Part shown: positions 18,247-26,191 of the stretch, one piece after another | How the letters are laid out: the number at the start of each line of letters is the position of its first letter | Numbering within the stretch: position 1 is the first letter of the stretch | DNA from: Pelolinea submarina | GTDB taxonomy: Bacteria > Chloroflexota > Anaerolineae > Anaerolineales > Anaerolineaceae | Assembly (NCBI RefSeq): GCF_003966975.1 | Contig: NZ_AP018437.1 | Coordinates: 2,728,001 to 2,792,000, forward strand | Reading direction: 5' to 3' | DNA length: 64,000 nt | The notes under the pieces: generated by a model | What the model was told of the DNA's origin: nothing | What the model saw: only the letters and a program-made list of their open reading frames with translations | Database searches by the model: none | Program-made: the position numbers and the translations under genes

Positions 18247-18319
18247 GCCCCCATCGTCTAGCGGCCCAGGACGCGGCCCTCTCAAGGCCAAAACAGGGGT
18301 TCGAGTCCCCTTGGGGGCA
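18247..18319 (+). tRNA. tRNA-Glu (anticodon CTC)
   Basis: 73 bases with a 7-bp acceptor stem (GCCCCCA with TGGGGGC), a D arm like other tRNA-Glu genes, an anticodon loop CTCTCAA giving CTC, and a T arm GGGG-TTCGAGT-CCCC. The outermost anticodon-stem pair is a C/A mismatch. CCA is not encoded. A T-rich run follows immediately. Confidence 0.95.
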
Positions 18320-18369
18320 CTTTTTATTTAATGCCCGTTTCCAGCTTTTTCTATTTCGTTAATCCACCG

Positions 18370-18455
18370 CCGCTCCATTGTCATCATGAAAGAGCGAAGC
18401 GACCGTGATCGCAAAGCACTCCCAACGGGGATGAATCTCGGATCGATTTGACCAA
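18370..18455. repeat. Possible decayed interspersed repeat
   Basis: The stretch containing GTCATCATGAAAGAGCGAAG and then CGACCGTGATCGCAAAGCAC resembles the GTCATTGCGAGGAGCGAAGC-type dispersed elements seen in several bacterial genomes, with substitutions. No second copy is visible in this window, so this is a weak suggestion. Confidence 0.25.
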
Positions 18456-18472
18456 ATCGCCCAATATTAAAA

Positions 18473-18511
18473 ACAAAACGGGAAAACATGACTGCCTTCC
18501 CGTTTTTTTCT
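18473..18511 (-). terminator. Terminator downstream of csp
   Basis: The repeat AACGGGAA/TTCCCGTT flanks a 15-base loop about 25 bases past the csp stop. T-runs are present on both strands (TTTTTTTC on plus, TTTTGTTTTT on minus), so it can also stop transcripts coming from the tRNA side. Confidence 0.75.
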
Positions 18512-18530
18512 TATTTTATGTTATTGAAGT

Positions 18531-18740
18531 TTAGAGAACGACTACGTTCTCGGCCTGGGGGCCCTTCTGACCTTGTGTAACGGTAAATTCTACACGCTGG
18601 CCTTCTTCAAGATTGCGGTATCCATCACCAACGATGGCATTGAAATGGACGAAAACATCATCGCCCTGTTCGCGTGAAATAAAGCCGTAACCTTTGCTGC
18701 CGTTGAACCATTTTACGGTTCCTTGTTCTTTTTCAGACAT
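18531..18740 (-). CDS. Cold-shock protein, CspA family
   Basis: 69 aa. A single cold-shock domain with both RNA-binding motifs, KGYGFIS (RNP1) and VFVHFNAI (RNP2), after the usual GTVKWFN start. It binds single-stranded RNA or DNA and acts as an RNA chaperone. An AAAGGAG ribosome site precedes the ATG, and an AT-rich leader region lies upstream, as often found for csp genes. Confidence 0.96.
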   Translation of the reverse strand: MSEKEQGTVKWFNGSKGYGFISREQGDDVFVHFNAIVGDGYRNLEEGQRVEFTVTQGQKGPQAENVVVL

Positions 18741-19055
18741 GATTTGAAACTCCTTTCTTCCTATATTGCTGGTTTTAGCATGGGTTCCAAATCAAACACT
18801 TACTCTTTGTATCAGAACTTTAGTTTAACAAGCAATAAAGTGTACCCTATATTTCAATTCTGTGTGTTAATCTTTTCTCTAAATGCAAGCCGGATCTGTG
18901 ATTAATAGTTGACCATTTATTTTTCATTAAATATCTATGAAGGCTACGAAAGCCCAGAAAATTCGAACCTTTAATTTTGCGGCACTGTTAAAAGAATATA
19001 ATATCAATATAACTTTACCTTACACTACATTATTAGGATAGAAATCAGGAGGAAT
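18741..19055. other. Intergenic region between divergent csp and lipoprotein genes
   Basis: 315 bases, AT-rich, with no convincing reading frame. The left part must contain the promoter and leader of csp (minus). The right part holds a TATAAT at about 18999-19004 and an AGGAGG ribosome site before the lipoprotein ATG at 19056. No riboswitch-like structure was recognised. Confidence 0.45.
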
Positions 19056-20213
19056 ATGTTTCTAAAAAAGGGTACCCTTGCGTTATTGATTGTTTTCGGA
19101 TTAGTGTTGACTTCCTGCGGCGGCTCAGGAAACCAATCACCCGCTGCCCAGGAAAATACGGCCGCGGTTGAGGCGGAAAGTACAATCGAACCGGTTTATG
19201 TGTATATGAATTGCGGTACGGATTATGTTCAAACGGGCAATGATATTGCCCTGATTTATTACTGGATTGCCCAGACCGAACAGCAGGTGGAGGATTTCGC
19301 CAAATCCGTCCAGCACGCTATTTCCGTGGACGGTAAGCCGGTCACTATTAAAGCCTTAGGGACCGAAGCGATTGAGACCACTGAGGATGGGTATTATACC
19401 CAGATGTTTCTGGTGAATATCGGGCAATTGGAACCCGGTACCTACAATATTATTACAGTGGCAAACGCAACCGAACCGGTTTTCGACGGTTGGGATTGGT
19501 ATGGCCCCGACGAAGATACCACCGGTCTGGAAGGACAATGCCTGCTGACTGTTGGGGATGAAGCGGAAGCACCCATTGCAGAAGAACCCGAACCAGCCGT
19601 CCCCACCGAGGTGGCTTGCAGCATCGACAACGATATTCGCTCAGATTGGCAAACTTACCTCTGTGAAACATTTGACGATTCCACTACGCTCTGGATTGGA
19701 GACGAAGGAGGGACTTCAACCCGCGTGGAAAGCGGCCAATATTTGGTCGATAACTCGACCAAGGTCGCCCAGGGATATACCACCGGTTTCATTTTCCCGG
19801 TTTCAGTTGGCGCAGCGCAGGATTACATGATTTCCGTAGACGGTTCAACCGAAAGCCTATATAAAAGCACTGCCTGGGGTGTTTACGTACGCAGTACCGA
19901 ATACGAAATTGTGTACTTCTTTATGATTAACAATCAGGGCCGCTATATGTTGACCGGCTCGTCCGACCAGGAAGCCAACCGCTATTTGGGAAATATCAAA
20001 GATGGCTCCAGCAAAGCTATTGTATGGGATGATGTCAACAATATCACCGTGGTGGTAGAAGGCACGCAAATGGATTTCTACGTCAACGGGGAGTTGGTCA
20101 CCAGCCATGAGGCCATTGATGCGGTCAGCCCGGACTTCGGTCTGATCGTATGGGGCGGCGAAGGTGTCAGCGCCTTAAACAGATTCGACAATCTGCTGGT
20201 GCGAGTAAAATAG
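19056..20213 (+). CDS. Lipoprotein with C-terminal LamG/concanavalin-like domain
   Basis: 385 aa. Lipobox LTSC (Cys21). Residues of about 45-170 form an unrecognised beta-rich domain (YVYMNCGTDYVQTGNDIALI, then NIGQLEPGTYNIITVANAT). After an acidic Pro-rich linker, residues of about 190-385 look like a jelly-roll/LamG-like domain: LCETFDDSTTLWIG, YEIVYFFMINNQGRY, NNITVVVEGTQMDFYVNGEL and a final FDNLLVRVK strand. The same fold type occurs in the lipoprotein at 46513-47277. It is probably a surface protein binding glycans or other ligands; no active site is visible. Confidence 0.7.
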   Translation: MFLKKGTLALLIVFGLVLTSCGGSGNQSPAAQENTAAVEAESTIEPVYVYMNCGTDYVQTGNDIALIYYWIAQTEQQVEDFAKSVQHAISVDGKPVTIKALGTEAIETTEDGYYTQMFLVNIGQLEPGTYNIITVANATEPVFDGWDWYGPDEDTTGLEGQCLLTVGDEAEAPIAEEPEPAVPTEVACSIDNDIRSDWQTYLCETFDDSTTLWIGDEGGTSTRVESGQYLVDNSTKVAQGYTTGFIFPVSVGAAQDYMISVDGSTESLYKSTAWGVYVRSTEYEIVYFFMINNQGRYMLTGSSDQEANRYLGNIKDGSSKAIVWDDVNNITVVVEGTQMDFYVNGELVTSHEAIDAVSPDFGLIVWGGEGVSALNRFDNLLVRVK

Positions 20214-20260
20214 TCATCCGGCTAAGAGTCTCACCACAGCACACTGAATCAGCATTCAAA

Positions 20261-20291
20261 AAAGCGGTTCCTGAAAATTGGGAACCGCTTT
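20261..20291 (+). terminator. Terminator after the LamG-like lipoprotein gene
   Basis: AAAGCGGTTCC/GGAACCGCTTT with a 9-base loop, 48 bases after the stop, followed by TTC. Confidence 0.75.
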
Positions 20292-20459
20292 TCAATATCT
20301 TCTTCCATTCATAGCCTATATATACTGGACATTATTTATCTTCTTTATCATTATTTATATTTCGTTAATGATAATTCCAACAATATTTCCACATACTTAA
20401 ATATGTAAATATATATCAGTTTAACCTGTGAATAAGGTTAAATCATAAGCGAGGTGGAA

Positions 20460-21038
20460 ATGAGAGCATATAGTTTTGGTGCATTGGCCGTTATAGCCGG
20501 CCTGGGATTATTGATGGGAACCGTATTAATGGGATTTGTCCCGGCAGATGAAAATTTGGTCGGTAATATCCGCATGCAGCTCACTCTGGGTGTTGATCCG
20601 GATACCGGCCAGGTAGACGCTGGACTGGATTTGCTGGGTGTACAAGCCGGTGTGGATGCCAACCTAGCTGACGGTGATGCCAATGTAAACCTGGGATTGG
20701 GTGATACCAATACATCGGTCAGTGCTGACTTAGGCGGAAACGGTGGTGTTGGCGTGGATGTCAACCTGCTCGATTCCGGCTCAGACACCGGCAGCGATGG
20801 CTCCGGCGGCAGCGGTGGAAGTGGTGGCAGCGGTGGAAGTGGCGGCGGCGGTGGTGCCAGCGATGGTTTCTTTGGGTTGTTCGACACCCCGGTCCCCGAT
20901 GAAATGGTCCCGGAAGAGGAAGTGCAGCCGCAAGCTGGTTTCCTGGCAGGTTTGGGCGATTTCATTCAAGCGAACTGGCAGATCTTGTTGATCCTGTTAG
21001 CCATCCTGTTCATTTTAGTGTTCATCTTTAAACGTTAA
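20460..21038 (+). CDS. Two-helix membrane protein with Gly/Asp-rich extracytoplasmic region
   Basis: 192 aa from the ATG at 20460; a GTG two codons upstream overlaps the ribosome site GAGGTGG. It has one hydrophobic helix at about residues 7-27 and another at about 172-190, followed by a short basic end (FKR). Between them is a stretch of alternating hydrophobic and Asp/Asn/Gly residues (LGVQAGVDANLADGDANVNL), then a natural Gly/Ser linker of about 20 residues and an acidic segment. The alternating part suggests a beta-sheet or beta-helix-like structure. Family not recognised. It is flanked by terminators, so it is monocistronic. Confidence 0.65.
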   Translation: MRAYSFGALAVIAGLGLLMGTVLMGFVPADENLVGNIRMQLTLGVDPDTGQVDAGLDLLGVQAGVDANLADGDANVNLGLGDTNTSVSADLGGNGGVGVDVNLLDSGSDTGSDGSGGSGGSGGSGGSGGGGGASDGFFGLFDTPVPDEMVPEEEVQPQAGFLAGLGDFIQANWQILLILLAILFILVFIFKR

Positions 21039-21064
21039 ACGCTGATTCGCATAAATTGATAAAA

Positions 21065-21097
21065 GAAGCGGTTGTGATTTACAACCGCTTCTTTTTT
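21065..21097. terminator. Shared terminator of convergent genes
   Basis: GAAGCGGTTG/CAACCGCTTC with a 7-base loop, followed by a T6 run on plus. It sits between the two-helix protein gene (plus) and the MBL-fold gene (minus, ending at 21096), so it can serve both. Confidence 0.8.
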
Positions 21098-21935
21098 AGT
21101 CATCAATTTCTAAAATGCTGCCTGCCGGAAACTCCTCAACACGTTCCCCAAACGTATCCTGCAATTGGCAAACAGCGTCCTTTCCACTGCAATGGTTCAG
21201 GTAGTAGCGCATTTGGGGATATTCGCCATCCAGCACGTCAATTACATGCTGCAGTGCTGCGCCATCCGCGCTAATCAAATGCGTGCCGCCCACCACCGCT
21301 CTCACGGGTTGGGTAAACTGCCTCTGTACCTGCCGCAAGGTATTCAACAGGCCGGCGTGGCAGCAGCCGCAGATCAGCAGGATGCCGCCGGCTGTTTCCA
21401 GCACCAATGACATATCGTCCAGATAAGGATCCGTTTCCCAAGCCCCATCCACTTTTATAAAGTGATTGGCGCTGCGCCCCTCCAATTCCGCGCGCTCGCG
21501 GATCTCACCGCTGGTCCATAAGCCGGGCATTATCTCGGTGGGTTGATCGTGTAAAAAAAGCGACCGGTGGTCTTTCAGCGCTTTGCTTTGTTTGGGCAGC
21601 CCCATGGAAAGGTACGCGCCATTCTTGCGTGAAAACCGCGGCCGCAATATATCCGGGTGGGCGTAAATGGGCAGATCGGGGTTGGCTTGCAGCAGAAAGC
21701 CCAGTCCCCCGGTGTGATCGTTGTGCCCGTGGCTGAGCGCCAGCGCACGGATGCGCCCCGCATCAAGCCCTAAGGTCTTCAGGTTATGCTGCAGCACCGC
21801 TGCGCTGCCACCGCTGTCCCACAGCATCACGCCCTGCGGCGTTTCGACCCACATGCTCAATCCGTGTTCGCTTAGCAGCCCGCTCTCCGGCAGGGCTATA
21901 TCGTTCACCACGCAAATGATCTTTGATTTATCCAT
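21096..21935 (-). CDS. Metallo-beta-lactamase-fold hydrolase (DHPS-like group)
   Basis: 279 aa. The metal-binding motif LSHGHNDHTGGL (His69, His71, Asp73, His74) is followed by LLICGCCHAGLLNTL and VVGGTHLISAD. The N-terminus VNDIALPESGLLSEHGLSMW matches the group annotated as 7,8-dihydropterin-6-methyl-aminobenzene phosphate synthase-related. It should be a cytoplasmic two-metal hydrolase. The substrate is not deducible: the link to methanopterin holds only for distant archaeal relatives. Confidence 0.85.
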   Translation of the reverse strand: MDKSKIICVVNDIALPESGLLSEHGLSMWVETPQGVMLWDSGGSAAVLQHNLKTLGLDAGRIRALALSHGHNDHTGGLGFLLQANPDLPIYAHPDILRPRFSRKNGAYLSMGLPKQSKALKDHRSLFLHDQPTEIMPGLWTSGEIRERAELEGRSANHFIKVDGAWETDPYLDDMSLVLETAGGILLICGCCHAGLLNTLRQVQRQFTQPVRAVVGGTHLISADGAALQHVIDVLDGEYPQMRYYLNHCSGKDAVCQLQDTFGERVEEFPAGSILEIDD

Positions 21936-21955
21936 CTTATAAGCTCGGTCTGTTT

Positions 21956-22804
21956 TTATACCACAGCCTGTTGGGAAAAACTTTTCGGAGATTGTTCAAG
22001 ATTATCCAACAGACGCCGGATCGCGCGCATCTGCAAAATGAAAGGGATCCAGCAGATCAGGCTCATCACCCCGACCACAACAAAATCCGCGCCGGCATAG
22101 GCCGGGGCGCCAAAAGCGGGCTGGATGGCCATCAGCACCAGCAAGCTCAGGAACAACAAGCTGGCCTGGAACATCCAGGCCGGACCCATGCGGTAGCCGG
22201 CGGTCCTGCGGCCCAACAGACAGATGCCCGCGCTCACCCAGGCGGCAATACTGAGCAGGTCCGCTGCCATCACGCCGATCTCCGCCGGCTTCATTCCGGC
22301 CGAACCAGCCACAACACCGATGTTGCGGAACAGGATCAACAGGCCCAAGACGAGCAATACCCAACCGGTCAACTTTTCGAAGATCTTTCCCTGGACTTTT
22401 CCCTTTACCGCAGCTGCATCCGTTGCACGCAGCAGTAGGAAGATGATCCCCAGGCTTAATAGCAGTTCCACAAGGTAGAGCCCGAAGAGCGGGCTGTTAG
22501 TCAACGCAACGCTATAGGCCAGCGCGTTGTAGGCGACGAACAGGGCAGCTCCCGGCCACAACAGCAGCAGCTTGACGCGTCCGCGCCCAGCCTGCAGCAT
22601 CAATAACAGCAAAGCCGGCAGGCCGATCGCCAGGTTGATGACGTCATTGGGCATAAAGGCATTCCGTAATTCGGTTGTTGGATAGAGGGTTTCCGGCCGC
22701 AGTATTCCGGCCAATGAGGTAGCCAACAGGAAAATTATCAGAATTCCGCTCAGGATTAAAGAGTTTTTGATTGCTGCGTGAGAGATAATCGGGTTTTCAG
22801 ACAT
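21956..22804 (-). CDS. Polytopic membrane protein of unknown function
   Basis: 282 aa, starting at the ATG at 22804 because a GGGAGGAGATC ribosome site directly precedes it; an in-frame ATG 42 bases further upstream has none. About eight hydrophobic helices with short loops are visible (LILSGILIIFLLATSLAGIL, VINLAIGLPALLLLMLQ and others). No motif recognised. It is followed after 20 bases by the MBL-fold gene, so the two probably form an operon. Confidence 0.7.
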   Translation of the reverse strand: MSENPIISHAAIKNSLILSGILIIFLLATSLAGILRPETLYPTTELRNAFMPNDVINLAIGLPALLLLMLQAGRGRVKLLLLWPGAALFVAYNALAYSVALTNSPLFGLYLVELLLSLGIIFLLLRATDAAAVKGKVQGKIFEKLTGWVLLVLGLLILFRNIGVVAGSAGMKPAEIGVMAADLLSIAAWVSAGICLLGRRTAGYRMGPAWMFQASLLFLSLLVLMAIQPAFGAPAYAGADFVVVGVMSLICWIPFILQMRAIRRLLDNLEQSPKSFSQQAVV

Positions 22805-22883
22805 GCTGATCTCCTCCCATTGAAGTATGCGAAATTTTATCGACAAGAATATTGTGTGTGAATTTCAAGCATTCAATATAGTA

Positions 22884-22915
22884 AACCGGTTGTATCCAGA
22901 CAGATACAACCGGTT
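22884..22915 (-). terminator. Hairpin after the DUF1295 gene
   Basis: A perfect 13-bp repeat AACCGGTTGTATC/GATACAACCGGTT with a 6-base loop lies 15 bases past the stop at 22930. On the minus strand only a short T-poor tail follows, so it may act in RNA stability as well as termination. Confidence 0.65.
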
Positions 22916-22929
22916 CTACATCTCCAATT

Positions 22930-23808
22930 CTATTTCTGACGGGGAGGCAGCGGCACCAGGACAGACGTATTCTTCTTATAGTCTTCGTAATCCGCCTGCC
23001 CGCCCCACTTCTCGTCGGCGCGTTTTTCCAGCAAGGGGACGCCGCTCACCTTGGTCAACAAGAAGATCACGAAGACAGGCGAAATCAGCGTGACCAGCTG
23101 CCAGCCATACAGCACCGGAAAAGCCGTGATTGCTACGCCGATCCACAACAGGATCTCACCGAAGTAATTCGGATGGCGCGACCAGGCCCATAACCCGCTT
23201 CGAATAAATCGGTCTTTATTTTGCGGGTCCTTCCGAAACTTCCCCTTTTGCGTATCCGCGGCAGCTTCAAAACCCAAACCCGCCAGCCAGACCAGAAATC
23301 CAACCACAGCGTACCCATCCATGCTGACTTTTATCTGCGCGCTGATCGCGGCCAGCGCTGCGGCGGCCGTAAAACTGATCCATAAGCCCTGAATGGTCCA
23401 TGTTAAAAGGAAACGTAGAAAAGATGGCTTGATAGCGTCAAAACGGCTGTCCTTCCCGCTCTTCAAAATGCGGCTGAACAGGAAAGCGCCCAGGCGGGCC
23501 GCCCATAAGATCACCATTCCAGCCAGCAGGTAAGTCCGTTTGTCCACGCTGCCGCTTAGAACCAAAGCCGCCACTGTTACACCGATATAGGTCAGGCTGC
23601 CGGTCAGGTCATAGAATTTTTCTGTCTGAAAAATAAACGCCGGGATGAACGCGATCCACTGGACGAGAAATGCCAGACCGATCAATAAGGAAAACAGGGG
23701 TATGCCCCAAGCTCGCAGGCTGCCTTGACTACCGGCCCAGGCTAATCCGGTTGCGATTAAAACCACGATACCTAAGCTGAATAAAGTAGAATAGGTTTTT
23801 ATCTTCAT
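22930..23808 (-). CDS. DUF1295 / steroid 5-alpha-reductase-like membrane protein
   Basis: 292 aa with about seven membrane helices. The C-terminal signature RSGLWAWSRHPNYFGEILLW, with further WQLVTLISPVFVIFLLTKVSGVPLLEKR-type sequence, is that of the DUF1295 and isoprenylcysteine-methyltransferase/5-alpha-reductase superfamily. Members use NADPH or S-adenosylmethionine on lipid substrates, but the role of bacterial DUF1295 proteins is largely unknown. A hairpin follows the gene. Confidence 0.85.
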   Translation of the reverse strand: MKIKTYSTLFSLGIVVLIATGLAWAGSQGSLRAWGIPLFSLLIGLAFLVQWIAFIPAFIFQTEKFYDLTGSLTYIGVTVAALVLSGSVDKRTYLLAGMVILWAARLGAFLFSRILKSGKDSRFDAIKPSFLRFLLTWTIQGLWISFTAAAALAAISAQIKVSMDGYAVVGFLVWLAGLGFEAAADTQKGKFRKDPQNKDRFIRSGLWAWSRHPNYFGEILLWIGVAITAFPVLYGWQLVTLISPVFVIFLLTKVSGVPLLEKRADEKWGGQADYEDYKKNTSVLVPLPPRQK

Positions 23809-24043
23809 ATCCGCTTCCTCTTTCTCCTATTTTTATGGATATTCAGGAATTAATTATTAATGATGTTTCAAAATTAGTATAAAGAAAATTGATTCCTTAT
23901 ACTATCATAAGCATACAACCTGAATAATTGACCCGGCCATATTTTCATCGATATTAATAGAGCTCCTATATCCATCGATGAAATTCTTTTATTCCGCGCG
24001 GTATAATTTCAAACTCGAAAATAATAGATATAGGAAGAAGTCG

Positions 24044-25225
24044 ATGGATATCAAGCGTATTGCAGTTATCGTGATAGATGGTGTGGGTGCCGGAGAATTA
24101 CCGGATGCCGCAGAATACGGTGATGTGGGCAGCAACTCATTGAGCAATACCGCCCGTGTTCTGGGCGGAATTAATCTACCCAACATGGGTGAGATTGGCA
24201 TCGGAAATATTACTCCCATCCAGGGCGTCTCCCCCAGAAAAGAAACCCGCGGCGCTTATGGAAAATGCACCGAAATTTCCAAAGGCAAGGATTCTGTGAC
24301 CGGTCATTGGGAATTGATGGGTGTGGAAGTCAAGAAGCCCTTCCCCACCTACCCGAATGGTTTCCCGCCCGAAGTGCTGGACGAATTCAAGCGCCTTACC
24401 GGTTACGACGTACTTGGCAACAAACCTGCTTCCGGCACCGAGATCATCAAAGAGCTGGGCGAGGAACACATGCGCACCGGCAAGCCGATCGTATACACCT
24501 CCGCCGACTCGGTTTTCCAGATCGCCGCGCACGAAGACATCATTCCTATTCCCGAACTGTATAACTTATGCGATATATCCCGCAAGATGCTGACCGGTGA
24601 GCACGCCGTTGGGCGCGTCATCGCGCGGCCCTTCATCGGCGACAGCGCCGAAACCTTCACGCGCACCAAACGCCGCCACGACTATCCCCTGCTGGCCCCC
24701 ACCGACACCATGCTGGATACGCTCATTAAAGCCGGCCATAAAGTCTATGCCACCGGCAAGATCGACGACCTGTTCGGCGGGCGCGGCATCACCAAGACGC
24801 ATCACTCGGTCTTCAATATGGAAAGCATTCAGGCCATGGTTGATTTCATGGATGAGAACTTCACCGGCATGTTGTTCGCCAACCTGGTCGAATTCGACAT
24901 GACCTATGGTCACCGCAACGACGCTAAAGGCTATGCGCAGAAGCTGGAAGAATTTGACGCCTTTGTGCCCACCATCCGCGCCAGGATGCAGCCGACCGAC
25001 ATCGCCATGGTCGTGGCCGACCACGGCGTGGATCCCACGACCGTCAGCACCGACCACTCGCGCGAGTACATCCCGCTGTTGGTCTTTGGCGAACAGGTCA
25101 AGAATAACGTTGACCTGGGCATCCGCGGCTCTTTCGCGGACGTAGCCGCCACCATCGCCGAGGCTCTTGCGGTCACCCCGCCGGTCATCGGTAAGAGTTT
25201 CCTCAAGGAAATTTCAGTCGATTAA
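24044..25225 (+). CDS. deoB: Phosphopentomutase
   Basis: 393 aa from the ATG at 24044, where an AGGAAGAAG site and the family's N-terminal strand (IKRIAVIVIDGVGAGELPDA) fix the start; a longer in-frame start at 23978 is not supported. Other marks are the DVGSNSLSNTA nucleophile Thr/Ser region, KDSVTGHWELMG and VADHGVDPTTVSTDHSREY with metal ligands. It interconverts (deoxy)ribose 1- and 5-phosphates in nucleoside salvage. No other deo genes are adjacent, but the pentose-related cluster begins just downstream on the other strand. Confidence 0.95.
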   Translation: MDIKRIAVIVIDGVGAGELPDAAEYGDVGSNSLSNTARVLGGINLPNMGEIGIGNITPIQGVSPRKETRGAYGKCTEISKGKDSVTGHWELMGVEVKKPFPTYPNGFPPEVLDEFKRLTGYDVLGNKPASGTEIIKELGEEHMRTGKPIVYTSADSVFQIAAHEDIIPIPELYNLCDISRKMLTGEHAVGRVIARPFIGDSAETFTRTKRRHDYPLLAPTDTMLDTLIKAGHKVYATGKIDDLFGGRGITKTHHSVFNMESIQAMVDFMDENFTGMLFANLVEFDMTYGHRNDAKGYAQKLEEFDAFVPTIRARMQPTDIAMVVADHGVDPTTVSTDHSREYIPLLVFGEQVKNNVDLGIRGSFADVAATIAEALAVTPPVIGKSFLKEISVD

Positions 25226-25250
25226 TAATAGCGATTAACTTCGTTAAAAA

Positions 25251-25275
25251 AGCCGATCAATATGATCGGCTTTTT
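25251..25275 (+). terminator. Terminator of deoB
   Basis: AGCCGATC/GATCGGCT with a 5-base loop and a T5 tail, 26 bases after the stop. Confidence 0.85.
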
Positions 25276-25286
25276 ATCTTTTAAGG

Positions 25287-25316
25287 CAAGAGGATTCACT
25301 TGAGTGAATCCTCTTG
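25287..25316 (-). terminator. Hairpin at the end of the sugar cluster
   Basis: A perfect 14-bp inverted repeat CAAGAGGATTCACT with a 2-base loop lies 45 bases downstream of the isochorismatase-like gene, the last gene of the long minus-strand cluster. It has no clear T-run, so it could be a processing or stability element. Confidence 0.55.
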
Positions 25317-25361
25317 AACAATAAAATGGATATAGGTGATGATATCAAATGCGATGATTGG

Positions 25362-26171
25362 CTAAAGCACCTCAATTGCGCTTTGCGTTGCAGCGATGAA
25401 CTCCTTTGAGGTGACAGATACACAATACAGCGATTCCATCAGCTTGACCATGCGTTTGGTACCCAGCAACTCAGCCTGCTCCTCTTCAAGATCATTCGCC
25501 AAAGTGCAGTCCCGCAGCAGGACGCACTTGTAATCGTGCCATAGGGCATCCACAACGGTAGTGAACAGGCAGGCATCCGCTGAAAAACCCACTACAAATA
25601 AATTGTGAATATTCAGATGACGCAGCAGCAAATCCAAGCGTGTCCCCACAAAACCGCTGTATACGTGCTTGCGAATAAAATACTCGTTTTCCCTGGGCTG
25701 AAGCAGCTTGGATATTTTGACGTGGTCGGAATGCCCGTAATGGTACTCTTTCGGGTCAATGTCGTCCTCGGCGAACATGCGCTCCATATCCGTATTCAAT
25801 TGGCGGCGCAGGACTTTCCCAAACTCGGAATAATCCAGGCCGATCTTGGGAGCGCTGTTATTCAGGTAGATAACCTTCATGCCAATTTCACGGGCTGCGT
25901 TCAGTGCCGGCAGCAGGGATTCCTTGACGATCACGGCTTCGTGATCCGCGCTGCCCTTCCAGGCCAGTGCCGGCCGATCGCGTTTATCTCCCGCCCCTTC
26001 TTTCCAGGTTGGAAGCGGATCATCCTGGTGATGGCCTAATCCATACACGTCCACAACCAGGAACGCGGATTCCGAGAGTTTGGCCGGGTATTCTTCATAA
26101 GCATATCCGGCATATTTATCTGAAGGGAACAATTGAAAATAGCGTGTGTTGAAATTCAATGTTTTATCCAT
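25362..26171 (-). CDS. Isochorismatase-like cysteine hydrolase
   Basis: 269 aa from the ATG at 26171, preceded by GGGAG; an ATG 27 bases upstream lacks a site. The family triad is visible: Asp in FLVVDVYGLGHH, Lys in EYFIRKHVYSGFVGT and Cys in GFSADACLFTTVVDAL. Relatives hydrolyse amides or vinyl ethers (nicotinamidase, N-carbamoyl amidases, isochorismatase). At 269 aa it is longer than the usual 180-210, with extra N-terminal residues. It is the last gene of the ABC/transketolase cluster, so its substrate may be linked to the imported compound. Confidence 0.85.
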   Translation of the reverse strand: MDKTLNFNTRYFQLFPSDKYAGYAYEEYPAKLSESAFLVVDVYGLGHHQDDPLPTWKEGAGDKRDRPALAWKGSADHEAVIVKESLLPALNAAREIGMKVIYLNNSAPKIGLDYSEFGKVLRRQLNTDMERMFAEDDIDPKEYHYGHSDHVKISKLLQPRENEYFIRKHVYSGFVGTRLDLLLRHLNIHNLFVVGFSADACLFTTVVDALWHDYKCVLLRDCTLANDLEEEQAELLGTKRMVKLMESLYCVSVTSKEFIAATQSAIEVL

Positions 26172-26191
26172 GCATATACTCCCAATCTGAT

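Noticed and set aside
18370-18455. Possible small RNA downstream of tRNA-Glu
   Set aside because: No promoter of its own and no stable fold; at most a decayed dispersed repeat.
23978-24043. N-terminal extension of deoB
   Set aside because: The extra residues do not match phosphopentomutase, and the ribosome site lies before the ATG at 24044.
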